Shown one piece after another: positions 12,023-22,259 of a stretch of 64,000 nt of DNA. The notes beneath the pieces were generated by a model. The model was not told where the DNA came from, made no database searches, and saw nothing but the letters and a program-made list of their open reading frames with translations. The DNA comes from Euborellia annulipes (taxonomy: Eukaryota > Arthropoda > Insecta > Dermaptera > Anisolabididae): positions 1 through 64,000 of the forward strand of contig JAKCPI010003221.1 in assembly GCA_023213315.1 (NCBI GenBank), read 5' to 3'. Within the stretch, counting starts at the first letter, position 1. Every line of letters begins with the position of its first letter. The translations under genes were made by a program, and so were the position numbers.

Positions 12023-13089
12023 GTTCCAAGCTTGATGATTGTTCGACACTAACGAGAGCGAGAGACCCAAGACCATAATCCCCCATTTTTTGCATGTGTT
12101 TTTTAATCAGATATCAAATTTTGTTTTTCGAATCTTGTTTTAAATTAAAATTTTGATTTTCGAATTTCAAATTTTGTATCTCTCTCTCCCTTTATGGCTT
12201 CACAACAATTAAAAAAAAAATTTCATAATGTAATTTGCTAAAGTTTTATAATTTTGTTGTCTCGCTGTTTTAATAAATCATTATTCTGGAACTAGAACTT
12301 TTTTTTAAACATAATAAGACCATCACGCTAACTAATTAATAAAATTGCATTTTGACATTTGAATAGTAGACTATTAGAAAAAAAATTATTATATTTTTTT
12401 TTTTTTTGAAAAATGAAATTTCATTCGGAATATTGATGTGGCATTTCTTTTCAAGAAAAATTAGTATTTATAAAAGTTGAATACAGTTCGATAATAAAAA
12501 AAAATTAATTAAAATAGTACAAAAGTATAATTAGTATGATATTGAAAGGCTTTGATTAAATACGAGGGAAATGAGTGAGACACTAAGTGGGGGAGGCCTT
12601 CGGGATGGAGAGGGTGTGAGAGACTATAGGACAGCTTTGCGCCTGTAATCCCCCAACGTAATCAAGCCAGGCTTACGAAAGGCCTCCGATGACGTTTTGT
12701 TTCAAATCACAAACGGAATTAAATGGCCAAACAAAATAATGCTTTGTGTTTTAATTCCAAAAATAAAAAGAATTATATGTCAAATTGACAGATAAATGAA
12801 TGATTTAAAGAGAATAATACAACAGCAGAAACAACAACAAAAAAATATATAAAAAAAAACAACAAAATATATATATAAATAAAACAAAAGTACTGAAAAC
12901 CAATTTGAAATCTAGAATGACTCTCCATTGTATTGTATTGTATTGTATTCATTGGATTTTATTCTAAAATTTAAAGCGGAAAGAGGAAAATATATTCTTT
13001 CTAATATAAAATAGATATGTAAAATATATTAACTTAAAAAAATTACATTTTTTTCATTCTACGTATTCAAAAACCTTAACTCTTAATCA
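12023..13089. other. AT-rich sequence; short (ATTGT)n tract
   Basis: A pentamer repeat (TATTG/ATTGT, about 4-5 units) lies at 12927-12950. A GC-balanced patch at 12580-12700 has no second copy. No gene recognised. Confidence 0.4.
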
Positions 13090-13352
13090 TGTAGGACTGT
13101 GAAAAGCCTCTCTCTAATATCATTCAAAGTAATCAGTCAAAGTGCTAAACACAAGTAGATTTCGCGAACCAAATTATTATCGTAGAGTTGATCATAGGAG
13201 GAAAATTCAGAAGCCAAGATTCTTGAAGAATGTAGGTTTGCATTCGTTTGTAGGATCTGGAATTGATTTGTGGAACGGTTTGTCTGTCAATACTTGGGAT
13301 TATAGTCCTCTGCCCCCTATGATTAAATCTATAATAAATTTTGTCAAGTCCT
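13090..13352 (+). pseudogene. LINE reverse-transcriptase C-terminal remnant
   Basis: The frame ending at 13352 (open from 13142) reads RFREPNYYRRVDHR...SFVGSGIDLWNGLS...NFVKS. This has the shape of the extreme C-terminus of jockey/CR1-type LINE ORF2 proteins, where a basic stretch is followed by SF...G..LWN.LP and a final FK or FVK. No reverse transcriptase core is present upstream, so this would be a severely 5'-truncated copy. The following 160 bases could be its 3' UTR, ending at the T-tract near 13526. No poly(A) tail is visible. Recognition rests on a short motif and is tentative. Confidence 0.4.
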
Positions 13353-13550
13353 AATGTGCTAGTTGTGTGAAATTTTTATTTAGTTCTTGATCGCAGAGAA
13401 TAGTTGAGGTAGAGAGGTCATACCATCCTTGTTAAGGTTTTGGCCAGGTTTTCCTTAATAGCTTAAGGCGAATGTCGGGATGGCTAATGTGACGTTTACT
13501 CCTGGTCTCGTGGCTTGCGTGAATTTTTTTTTTTTTTGATAATTGTTTTT

Positions 13551-14219
13551 TACTTTCTCTTACCTCTATATATATGTTAATATATATAGAGAGAGAAAGT
13601 ATTGGATTCATGTCAAAAATTCGATGTCGAGATTTTGATGGATCTTCACGTTTTGAGGTCCCCTGAATCTAAAAAGTGGTTTTCGCGACATGGTCTGTCT
13701 GTGGGTGTGTGTGTCTGTGTGTCTGTGTTCACTTTTAAGCATGAAGGAATTGAGCTATGAGGCTGAAATTTTATATATAAGTTAAACACCCCCGGGACCG
13801 GAAAAATAAGCTTTTAATCAAAATCGGCCAAAGAGTACTATTACTTTACTAATGTACTTTTTCAGTTTTTTTCGATTTTCTCAAAATTCGCTCTAACGAT
13901 TTTGATTAAAATTCAAAAATCAATTATTTTTTAGATGCTCTTTCAAATGTAAATTCTTGATTTGCCCTCAAAATTGTTTGAAGCACACTTTACTCTTGTG
14001 CTTCATAGGAAAGATAGGAGAAATGGTTGCCATGGTAACAAAATATAAATATTTTCCCATACTTATAAATTTTACATCTGAATTCAAATATTCACTACTG
14101 CCGGGAACTAAATACATGTCGACACAAAAAATCTGGTGTGACAAGCACAGTACACAACTTTCGATTACCGAAGGTAAGAGAAAGTTGTGTGCTGTGCGCC
14201 AGTCACACCAGATTTTTTT
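13551..14219 (+). mobile_element. Family A element, full-length copy
   Basis: It starts ACTTTCTCTTACC with a TATATATGTTAATATATA hairpin, then ATTGGATTCATGTCAAAAAT, the CCCCTGAATC block, a (GT)n/(CTGT)n microsatellite near 13697-13730, and the GAGCTATGAGGCTG and AGTACTATTACTTTAC blocks. After these come GGTTGCCATGGTAACA and the terminal hairpin (about 14126-14219) ending CACACCAGATTTTTT. It sits in a T-rich target. The second half carries an open frame of about 100 codons that also occurs in other copies; I do not treat it as a proven gene. Confidence 0.85.
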
Positions 14220-14528
14220 ATTTCTTTCGATGGAAATGCATGAACATGTTGATTGTTAACGGGCATGCATTTCTATTTATTTATTTATTTTAATTATTTT
14301 TTTTCCTTTTGTTTTGTTTTGTTGTATTTGTTATTGTATTTAAATTTGTATTGTGTTTGTTGGACCTTTTTTTTTTTTTTTTATTCTGCCCCTTTGGCTT
14401 ACCGCCATTGGGCTAAAAGTCGTTACAAAATATATTTTTACAAAATTTGTATAACAAAAAAAAAAAAAATTAAATACAATAATACAACAATATAAGTACA
14501 ATAAAACCCTATTACAAAAATATATAGT

Positions 14529-14565
<37 letters not shown>

Positions 14566-14769
14566 AGTACCTATAAAATTATAGTCTAGAAAAAACCTTA
14601 TATAAAAACGAACATTGTTAGTAAATAACACTGTACAAACACAATAACTATCAAGAACATTATATAAGAAAAGTATTTAAGAAGAACATCCTAAAAGATT
14701 TGTTGGACCTAGCCACCGAGGACTGGTGCCTCTAAGCGGGTCGTAATAAATTTATTTATTTATTTATTT
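14220..14769. repeat. Low-complexity A/T-rich stretch
   Basis: T-rich then A-rich sequence with an uninterrupted poly(A) of over 30 bases near 14532-14563. This could be the tail of a retrocopy, but no body was recognised. Confidence 0.4.
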
Positions 14770-14830
14770 GAATTCAAGATGTAAAATTTATAAACATAGG
14801 AAAATATTTATATTCTGTTACCATGGCAAC
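14770..14830 (-). mobile_element. Family A remnant split by a hAT-like insertion
   Basis: AATTCAAGATGTAAAATTTA..GAAAATATTTATATTCTGTTACCATGGCAAC is family A body in minus orientation. It is interrupted at 14830 and resumes for a few bases after 15605 (ATGGCAACCATGG) before a SINE tail begins. Confidence 0.7.
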
Positions 14831-15605
14831 CATAGGCGTAGCCAGGGGTGGGTTTTGGGGGTTCAAACCCCCTCCCATGGGTCCCAAGCCATGACTAGAT
14901 ATATATTTAAGCTCTATAATACAAATGATGTATATTTAAGTAGAAGAAATTCAATGGCTGAGTGGTAATTATTAAGATTAGGTAGATGAAGGCAGCCAGC
15001 AAGTGATAAAAAAAATCGTCGACGTTTTGGAATCACATCGATCCCACCTTCAGGACGATAAACTGTTATTGTTGCTTAGATAGATGCAATTTCGGTTCAT
15101 ACAAAAATAAATGCTTAAATTTACATATACCATTAGATGTACATGAGGCCAGTCTTTCAATCTTGACCAGTGCTGTCGTTTCAGGCCCATTTCTTCGGGC
15201 TCATTTGCCACAAAATAAAATACACCCCATGCGCCTACGACAATTCTCATGTACATCTAATGGTATATGCAAATTTAAGCATTTTTTTTTGTTTGAACCG
15301 AAATTACATCTGTCTAAGCAACAATAACAGTTTATCGTCCTGAAGATGGGATCGATGTGATTCCGAAACGTCGACGATAATCAAACAGAGTTTTTTTTAT
15401 CACTTGCTGGCTGCCTACATCTACCTAATCGTAATACAAATTATATTTCATATAGGCTAAGAGAAAGTAAAATATAATGATTTACTCTAGCTAAAAAAAA
15501 ATGATTTATAAATTCCCTAAAATAATCTTGAATTTTTCAAATGTTTGAAAACATTTTCTTGAAACCGGGGGGGGGGGGCATCAAAAATTTCTGGCTACGT
15601 CTATG
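14831..15605. mobile_element. hAT-like non-autonomous element with perfect 8-bp TSD
   Basis: Terminal inverted repeats are CATAGGCGTAGCCAG at the left and CTGGCTACGTCTATG at the right. They are flanked by an identical 8-bp duplication ATGGCAAC (14823-14830 and 15606-15613). The TSD length and the CA..TG ends fit the hAT superfamily. There is no transposase. A G-tract lies next to the right end (15567-15578), and the middle is occupied by a foldback retrocopy. The host sequence is a family A copy, so this insertion is younger than that copy. Confidence 0.85.
14939..15431. mobile_element. Foldback retrocopy with CGAAACGTCGACG motif, nested in the hAT element
   Basis: The two halves are inverted copies of about 220 bp around a centre near 15190. 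Arms include GGCAGCCAGCAAGTGATAAA / TATCACTTGCTGGCTGCC, and the plus-strand copy of the core reads CCTGAAGATGGGATCGATGT..TTCCGAAACGTCGACG. One end carries TCAATGGCTGAGTGG, the complement of the CCACTCAGCCATYGAATTTC ends at 33180 and 52780. The flanks TAATACAAAT at 14918 and 15432 look like an imperfect target duplication. Confidence 0.6.
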
Positions 15606-15613
15606 ATGGCAAC

Positions 15614-16050
15614 CATGGTTTTTTTTTTAACACACACTTTTTTCCCATTTATACTCACATTCACACACACATGCACACAGTCTTTTCGGCAACTTAGGCC
15701 ATATAAGACTTTTTTTTTTTTAATAAAACATTCACACTTTTTTCCCATTTATACTCACACTCACACACACATTCACACAGTCTTTTTCGGCAACTCTGGC
15801 CATTTAAGACTTTATACGATAACCGTTGTAATTTATATATGTATTTGGGGTTCAGGCATTTCTATTTAAGCCATCTGGTATCCAAATGGCTTAAATAAAA
15901 TCTTCGGACTGCCTGGGTCCGAACCCGCGACGTTTGGTATAGGAGGTAGGCGCGCTACATACTACGCCAAACTCGGGGGCCATATAAGACTTTAAACGAT
16001 AACCGTTATTATGAAAATATATTCGAGTTCAGGCATTCTTAACCTCCCCT
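15614..16050 (-). mobile_element. SINE I, outer copy interrupted by a second SINE I
   Basis: T-tail and CA-rich 3' region, then GGCCATATAAGAC (to about 15712). The sequence resumes at 15981 with CATATAAGACTTTAAACGAT..AACCGTT and ends around the truncated GTTCAGGCATTC near 16035. The body is in minus orientation. Confidence 0.75.
15713..15980 (-). mobile_element. SINE I, inner nested copy
   Basis: It is flanked by CATATAAGACTTT on both sides (15700-15712 and 15981-15993), a 13-bp target duplication in the outer SINE. Read on the minus strand it has a tRNA-derived head (GGCGTAGTATGTAGCGCG, then B box GGGTTCGGACCC), a palindromic body (TTTAAGCCATTTGG..CCAGATGGCTTAAA), the GGCC..GCCGAAA domain, a GT-rich region and an A-rich tail. 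Confidence 0.85.
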
Positions 16051-16650
16051 ATAAGTCCTTAAGATTGCAAAGAACTTGCTCTGTTTGCGCACCGCCTCTT
16101 CTTCAATTATTATAAAAAGAGAATTTAACACTTTTTTCCCAACTTTTGTTGATTAATTAAATTTAGTATTTAATTAATTTTTTCATAAAAAATTATTTTA
16201 TTAATTAAATATTTATTCATCATAATAGATAAAAAGGATTTGAGGAGGGGATTTTATTTAATTTCATCCAATATGCATTTGAAAATGAAAATGTAAATAT
16301 AAATGTTGCATATAATTAATATGTGAAATACAATATTCTTTCCACTTGAGATAATAAATGAAATAATTTATTATTAAAAAACAAAATATAACCATGTTTG
16401 AATTTTTTTTTTTTTTTTTTTAATTATATTGAATGCTAATATAATTATTCAAATAATATGGATCAATAAATTATTGTAGTTTTTTTTTAATATTGGTAAT
16501 TAAGGGAAAGTAGGAGCAGTTTGCATTTTTTAGCCAAAAGGCTTTATCAGAGCGAGAGAGAGAGAGAGTTTGCTAGGACTGTGATTGTCTGTTAAAGTTG
16601 GTCTATGATACTTCGGACTCCCTTGAAAATTGTTTATTTCAAAAAAAAAA
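16051..16650. other. AT-rich sequence, (GA)n tract
   Basis: Nothing coding. A short (GA)n lies at 16552-16568 and a T-tract at 16407-16422. Confidence 0.4.
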
Positions 16651-17643
16651 AAAAACCTGGTGAGATTGGTCGCAGAGCACACAACTTTCTCTTATCCTTC
16701 GGTAATCGAAAGTTGTGTTCTGTGCTTGTCAAGCCAGATTTTTTTGTGTCGAGATATATTTAGTTTCCACCTATATATTAAAATTCAAGATGTAAAAATT
16801 GTAAATGGATAATAAAAAGAGAGAGCAGCTAGTTTTCTTTTATTTAATTAAACCCTCATTGCTGACGTTTCGGTCCTACTATATCAACGACACAGCTATA
16901 AAAAAAACCTCCAATATTAAATTTTTTTTTTTTTTTTTTTTTTTTAAACATTCACACTTTTTTCTCATTCACACTCACACTCACACACACATTCACACAG
17001 TCTTTTCGGCAACTTAGGCCATATAAGACTTTGACGATAACCGTTGTAGAGAATATATCTATTGTGGGGTCAGGCATTTCTATTTAAGCCATCTGGTATC
17101 CAAATGGCTTAAATAAAATCATCGGACTGCCTGGGTCCGAACCCGCGACGTTTGGTATTGGAGGTAGGCACGCTACCTACTACGCCAATTAAAAAAATTG
17201 TAAAAATGGAAAAATATTTATATTTTGTTACCATGGCAACCATTTCTTCCCTTTACTATGAGGTACAAGAGTGAAGAGTGCTTCCAACAATTTTGTGAGC
17301 AAAATGAGAATATACATTTGAAAGAGAATCTAAAAAATAATTGATTACATCAATAAAGTACTAGTACTCTTTGGCCTATTTTATTCAAAAACTTCGTTTT
17401 ACGTTCCAGAAAGGTATCTAGCTTCAATATAAAATTTCAACATCCTAGCGCTTTTCGTTCTTGATATATTTTGTGAACACACACAGACACTCTCACAGGC
17501 AGACCATGTCGCAAAATCCACTTTTTTGGATTCAGGGGACATCAAAACGTGAATATCCATCAAAATCTCGACATCAAATTTTTGACATAAATCCAATACT
17601 TTCTCTCCAATATTAACATATATAGAGGTAAGAGAAAGTAAAA
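16651..17643 (-). mobile_element. Family A element split by a composite insertion
   Basis: The hairpin end (CCTGGTGAGATTGG, one arm mutated) is at 16651-16745. The left end, TATTAACATATATAGAGG then TAAGAGAAAGTA, finishes near 17643. The body is interrupted between 16805 and 17194. This copy has lost the AGTACTTTACTGAT half-block around 17340. Confidence 0.8.
16806..17193 (-). mobile_element. Composite insertion: CGAAACGTC fragment plus SINE I
   Basis: It is flanked by AAAATTGTAAA on both sides (16795-16805 and 17194-17204). The first 115 bases contain, on the minus strand, GGACCGAAACGTCAGC. From about 16921 there is a complete minus-oriented SINE I: T-tail, CA-rich region, GGCAACTTAGGCC, palindrome, B box and head. 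The shared duplication suggests joint arrival or one element inserting in the tail of the other. Confidence 0.7.
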
Positions 17644-18647
17644 ACAACTATACGATCACTTTCTCAAATCTCTGTGTTACATTTGTTGCATTTGGGTAAT
17701 ACTCTGTATTTATCTTGTTTTACATCCTCTCTCTTTCTCTCTAGGCTCTCGTTCAGAATAATGTATCCGTATATTTTCATTGTCTCTTCGCAAATGGACG
17801 CAAATGTGACAGATTGAATTATTTAGTTTTGACGGGGGAGCCTATCAATCATAACTATCGTCTGGGCGGTGATGGATGAGCAGCCAAGCTTCTCGAAAGC
17901 CGGTCTGCGAATTATTAGTCTATACTCCCTCTGAACCAAATTGAGCCTACATTACTCCACCCACGAATCATCATCATCTGCGGACGGTTCGTTTGCCCGC
18001 TGGCTCTATGCTCCATAATACTAATAAGCCATATTGGCCATTTTTCATAGTCCCTTTTAAAATGTCCTCATCTCCTTTTGACCAACGGAATTAGATTAAG
18101 CTCTGTTCAGTGAAAATGTTTAAAAGAATAAAGCTCATAGAACGACTTTTTAAATTTTTCCATTACATTTTTTGTTATGAACATTGTTCTTAATATGAAT
18201 TATAATTAAAAAAAAGAAATTTAATTATAATGTCATTTTAAAATATTAAAATTAAAAAAATTATAAGAATCATTTGTTTAATTATTTAGTCATTTAATTT
18301 GACAGATTAGGCATCGAGACGTTCTGAAGTAATCATGTAAAGAGTTGCAGAAATAACAAATTTAGAATAAAGTTAATATTTTATTTTTTTTGTATCTTCT
18401 TCCTAGGATGGAAAATCATCCCAAAAAATATAACTTATCATCGTATCAGGCGTAGGAAGATCTTTTTGATTGAAGAGGGGTAGGGGGTGGAGTGGGAAAA
18501 ATCCTTAGTATTAACGTGAGTGGAAGAAGAGAGAGGAGGGTCGACCCCCCCCTTGACCAGGTCAATTAAATTGAAATGTTCCAAAAACTAAATAATGTGG
18601 AAATATTTTAAATTTAATACTTTAGAGTTTGGAAAATGACATTTTTT
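17644..18647. other. Repeat-poor stretch; GC-balanced block at 17810-18080
   Basis: The block 17810-18080 (for example TGATGGATGAGCAGCC and CATCATCATCTGCGG) has no copy elsewhere here and no long frame. It is a candidate conserved noncoding sequence. The remainder is AT-rich. Confidence 0.3.
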
Positions 18648-19294
18648 ACTTTCTCTTACCTCTACATATATGTTAATATATAGAGAGAGGAAAGTATTGG
18701 ATTCATGTCAAAAATTCGATGTCGAGATTTTGACGGATATACACGTTTTGAGGTCCCCTGAATCCAAAAAAGTGGTTTTCGCGACATGTTCTGTCTGTGT
18801 GTGTGTTCAACTTTAAGCATGAAGGAATTGAGCTATGAGGCTGAAATTTTATATTTAAGTTAAACACCGGGGAGCGTGAAAATAAGCTTTTAATCAAAAT
18901 CGGCCAATAAGTACTAATACTTTACTGATGTACTTTTTCACTTTTTTTCGATTTTCTCAAAATTCGCTCTAACGATTATGATTAAAATTCAAAAATCAAT
19001 TATTTTTTAGATCCTCTTTCAAATGTATATTCTCATTTTGCTCTCAAAATTGTTTGAAGCACACTTTACTCTTGTGCTTCATAGGAAAGATAGGAGAAAT
19101 GGTTACCATGGTAACAAAATATAAATATTTTGCCATACTTATAAATTTTACATCTGCATTCAAATGTTCCGTACTGTAGGGAACTAAATATATGTCGACA
19201 CGAAAAATCTGGTGTGACAAGCACAGAACACAACTTTCGATTACAGAAGGTAAGAGAAAGTTGTGTGCTGTGTGCCAGTCACACCAGATTTTTT
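18648..19294 (+). mobile_element. Family A element, full-length copy
   Basis: It runs from ACTTTCTCTTACC through a very short (GT) tract (18796-18805), the body blocks and GGTTACCATGGTAACA to the terminal hairpin ending CACACCAGATTTTTT. Its microsatellite is among the shortest of the full copies. Confidence 0.85.
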
Positions 19295-19354
19295 AATTAT
19301 GGGAACCACTTAGAAGAAAACTATTGATTTTGGATAAATAAATGTCAGCTATTT

Positions 19355-19450
19355 TTTTTATTTAAGGCCTTTTTCGGCATCGGAAGCTATATAGACTCCC
19401 TCCTTATTTATTTCAATTGATTGCTAGGCAAATAGAAGTGGCCTGCCTCT
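19355..19450 (-). mobile_element. SINE B 3' fragment
   Basis: The minus strand reads ..CCTTATTT-complement, then GGGAGGGAGTCTATATAGCT..TTCCGATGCCGAAAAAGG and a short A/T tail. This is the GGCC..GCCGAAA domain with one arm mutated. Confidence 0.5.
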
Positions 19451-19580
19451 GTAGCCCAATTTTAAGAAAATTTTCCTTTTTCTTTAATAAATTGAATTTA
19501 TTTAAAATTTTTAAATCTAAAAATGAAAAATTTTTATTAACTATAAAATATTAATAAAATAATTTATCTCCCCCCCCCCC

Positions 19581-19805
19581 CTACCCGTGGCTGAGAGGTT
19601 AGAGATCTTGACAAATGTTTAATATTAATAACGTAGTCAACGGGCGTGGATTCGGGCTCCATACATACAGTGAGATGAATATTTAAATCATTTTGTATAG
19701 AAATGCTTTAAATAAATGTGCCTGGAACTAATTTATATCGTCATTAACATATAATAAGTATCGTTCAAAGTCTATTATGACCTAAGATGCCTAAAAGCCT
19801 ATAAA
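19581..19805 (+). mobile_element. SINE I-related copy, diverged (head variant C)
   Basis: The head CCCGTGGCTGAGAGGTTAGA contains an A-box-like stretch and GGATTCGGGCTCC resembles a B box. These are followed by a degraded TTTAAAT palindrome, GTGCCTGGAAC, TATCGTTCAAAGTC and CCTAAGATGCC. Confidence 0.55.
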
Positions 19806-20029
19806 ATAATAATAATTTATGAAATAAAAATAAATTGTTAAAAAATTGTTTAATGATAAACTTAAATTCTCATTGGCAAAATGGGACATACAACCTTAAT
19901 GCCATCTTTTCGAACAGCATTATCTTTTATTTTACAAGAATAAAAATAATAATATTGACCCAATTTTCTTAGAATTTCAATTACTTTACGTAATTGAGTC
20001 GAAATTGAAAAATCGCTATCTAGAACTGT

Positions 20030-20470
20030 GAGTAAACGTTCATTCGCAGTCAGTGGCCATTGGCTGGTAGTTGGTGCGTATATTAGCCCCTTCCCCCACC
20101 ACTGGCCGCTAATACTGTCAAAAACAAGGCGCCGGTGGTCTCATTTGTCACTGGGTGCAGTTTCCATTGTCCGGTCCTACTGACGTCCATGATGAATAAC
20201 TACCGTGACGTCACGTCCGGCCTATGCGACATGCCCATTGTCAATCTCCAACCAACGTTGTTGTTGTTGATGTTGTGTGTTGTTGTGTTGTGTGTATTTT
20301 TTATCCCTGTCCTCCCATTCCCACTCCCTTTTGTCCTGGCTTTCTCTTCATCCATTTCTCCTTTTCGTCCCCCTCTCCCGACACGTCCAAAACGTTCGTT
20401 GCTGCATTGGCGAACTAATTTTCACCATGCTCCAAACAAACTCGCTGGAAGTAATTTGCTAATTTGATAT
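20030..20470. other. GC-balanced repeat-poor block containing a palindromic CRE
   Basis: It contains repeated GGCCATTGGCTGG/CACTGGCCGC motifs, TGACGTCA at 20206-20213, and a GTTGTTGTTG tract. All three plus frames stay open for 60-110 codons across the tract, but the products are low-complexity and mutually overlapping, so coding is not supported. Candidate regulatory element. Confidence 0.3.
20206..20213. promoter_or_regulatory. Palindromic CRE (TGACGTCA)
   Basis: Exact 8-bp CREB/ATF consensus within a GC-balanced block, with a half-site TGACGTCC 26 bases upstream. A match of this length is expected by chance about once per 65 kb, so the weight is low. Confidence 0.25.
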
Positions 20471-20605
20471 CTTGTAATAGTATATCTGCTCTGTTTGGGT
20501 GGATTGTGATATTTTGTTCCACTGCACTTGACAGAAAATAACCAGATCCATAGAAAACATTTTTTTTTTTTTAGAATAAACCATTTTATCCAAAGCTAAT
20601 GGGCT

Positions 20606-20758
20606 GAGAATTATTCTCACATCAATTAATTTAATTTAGAGAAAATAGCGAAATTATTTGTATTGTTATGATATCTTCTTCTTGAGAATTATTCTCACAT
20701 CAATTAATTTAATTTAGAGAAAATAGCGAAATTATTTGTATTGTTATGATATCTTCTA
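20606..20758 (+). repeat. Two-copy tandem duplication, 78-bp unit
   Basis: A unit beginning GAGAATTATTCTCACATC occurs at 20606-20683 and again at 20684-20758, nearly identical. The unit's start is itself palindromic (GAGAATTATTCTC). Recent local duplication. Confidence 0.85.
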
Positions 20759-20795
20759 GGTAGCTATTAGAAATTAAATATTATTAGGGCCAGAT

Positions 20796-21048
20796 TGCCC
20801 TCGCGCTTGGTGGCTAGCATGCTGGCCTTGTATAACAAGGGTCGCGGGTTCGGATTTCAGGCCTAGGATTTTATTTAAGCTAATTGGATACCACATAGCT
20901 TAAATAAGAATGCCTGGACCCCCGATAAAGATATATTTATAAATAATGGTTATCGTCAAAGTCTTGAATGGCCCAAGTTGCCGAAAAGACTGTGTATGTG
21001 TGTGAATGTGAGTATGAGTGGGAAATAAGTGTGAATGCTTAAAAAAAA
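20796..21048 (+). mobile_element. SINE I, near-full copy
   Basis: Head TTGGTGGCTAGCATGCTGG, B box GGGTTCGGATTTC, palindromic body TTTAAGCTAATTGG..ATAGCTTAAA, GCCTGGACCC, TATCGTCAAAGTC, GGCCCAAGTTGCCGAAAAGA, a GT-rich region and an A9 tail. Confidence 0.8.
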
Positions 21049-21095
21049 AGCAAACGTGTGGGGTCGTGGGACCCCCGCCAGGAACGAAGTTCCTC
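21049..21095 (+). repeat. Repeat D (GTGTGGGGTCGTGGGACCC)
   Basis: The segment GTGTGGGGTCGTGGGACCC..GAACGAAGTTCCTCAC recurs inverted at 47172-47232. In both places it lies next to AAAAGCAAA. Class unknown. Confidence 0.5.
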
Positions 21096-21146
21096 ACGCC
21101 TTTTCTTCAACTCAAAATATACAATAATTTAATATTAATATTATTT

Positions 21147-21225
21147 AAAAAATCTGGTGTGATGGTCGCACAGCACACAACTTTCTCTATATATAACATA
21201 AAGGCTATAGATAAGAGAAAGTAAA
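21147..21225 (-). mobile_element. Family A minimal deletion derivative
   Basis: Only the two ends remain: AAAAAATCTGGTGTGA..CACACAACTTTCTC from the hairpin end, joined to the left end ATAACATAAAGG..GATAAGAGAAAGTA. Total length is about 80 bp. The junction lies at the shared CTTTCTC/GAGAAAG motif. Confidence 0.65.
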
Positions 21226-21885
21226 AAGAAAGTAATTTCCCGTCTACGGGTAATAGAAAGAAATAGAAAGAGAAGGTGGGCGTGGCCTCGCCTAGGCTTC
21301 AGCTACGATATCCCGTTATTTTCTCCCATTTCACCTCCGTAAGCCGCGTTAAAGAACTTCGTTCCAAAAAAAGGGCCGGGTGCTTCATGTATGGGTAGTT
21401 AGCAGTGACGTTTTTGGGGTAATAAAATAAATACTAGCTGCTTTTCTTTTTTTTCATCCCGCAACTCATGAAAATAAATATTTACATTACTATTACTTTT
21501 TTTGAATTATCTTAGAGGTAGCCTAATTTAAAAATATGTCTTCCGCTTTTATATAATAAAAATATTTTTTCATATATAAATCTAATGTGAATAGAGCTCG
21601 TAAAGAAGTTGGCTTTATTTAATATTCTAGTTGAATATTTATTTTCCTTTTCAAGTGTTTCTGTTGACCCAAATTGGATTATTTGTATGGGAATTTTAAG
21701 AGACTATGAGATTTTATATCTATTCTATTATGCACGGACAATCTATGTATAGAGCTTTACTTATACTACATAAAACATGGCCGTATAGAGAATAAGGACA
21801 TCTTATCTCGGCTTGAAGACAATATCGAGCTTGTTTTAATACTACGACCGGAAGGGCAGATAGCGAGGATAACGATGGCCACTTG
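21226..21885. other. Mixed sequence, no gene recognised
   Basis: A GC-balanced patch lies at 21250-21420, followed by AT-rich sequence. Confidence 0.35.
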
Positions 21886-22259
21886 CACTGATGACGTCAT
21901 GTCATAAAGCCAAACTATATGCTTATGCTCGTAACAGTGTTGTTTATTAGAACTCGTAAATTTTATTTCAATCAAGATTTAAATTAAATCATGAGTTTAA
22001 TCACAAATTATTAAATTCACTTATTTTTCTACAATAGTTTAAATTTTTATTTGAATATTAAAAGAAAGACTAAAAAAATTTTATTAGAGTTATTTTACAA
22101 ATTCAATTTAAATTTAAATTAGATATTTATTTAGAGGTATTCGTTATTTTATTCATAAAATTTTTGTATATTTATAGTTTTCACACTTCTTAACCACCCA
22201 TTTAGATTCAAATCTATAGATATCGATTTAATTCTAAAAAATTATTATTTAGAGATGTA

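Noticed and set aside
13551..14219. Family A as a canonical Helitron
   Set aside because: The 3' end does not show a CTRR terminus preceded by a short hairpin, and insertion is in T-runs instead of A|T.
20135..20467. 110-codon frame with a hydrophobic stretch resembling a membrane segment
   Set aside because: Three overlapping frames are open across the same GTT/CTC-biased sequence. The hydrophobicity follows from base composition and no motif or homology is visible.
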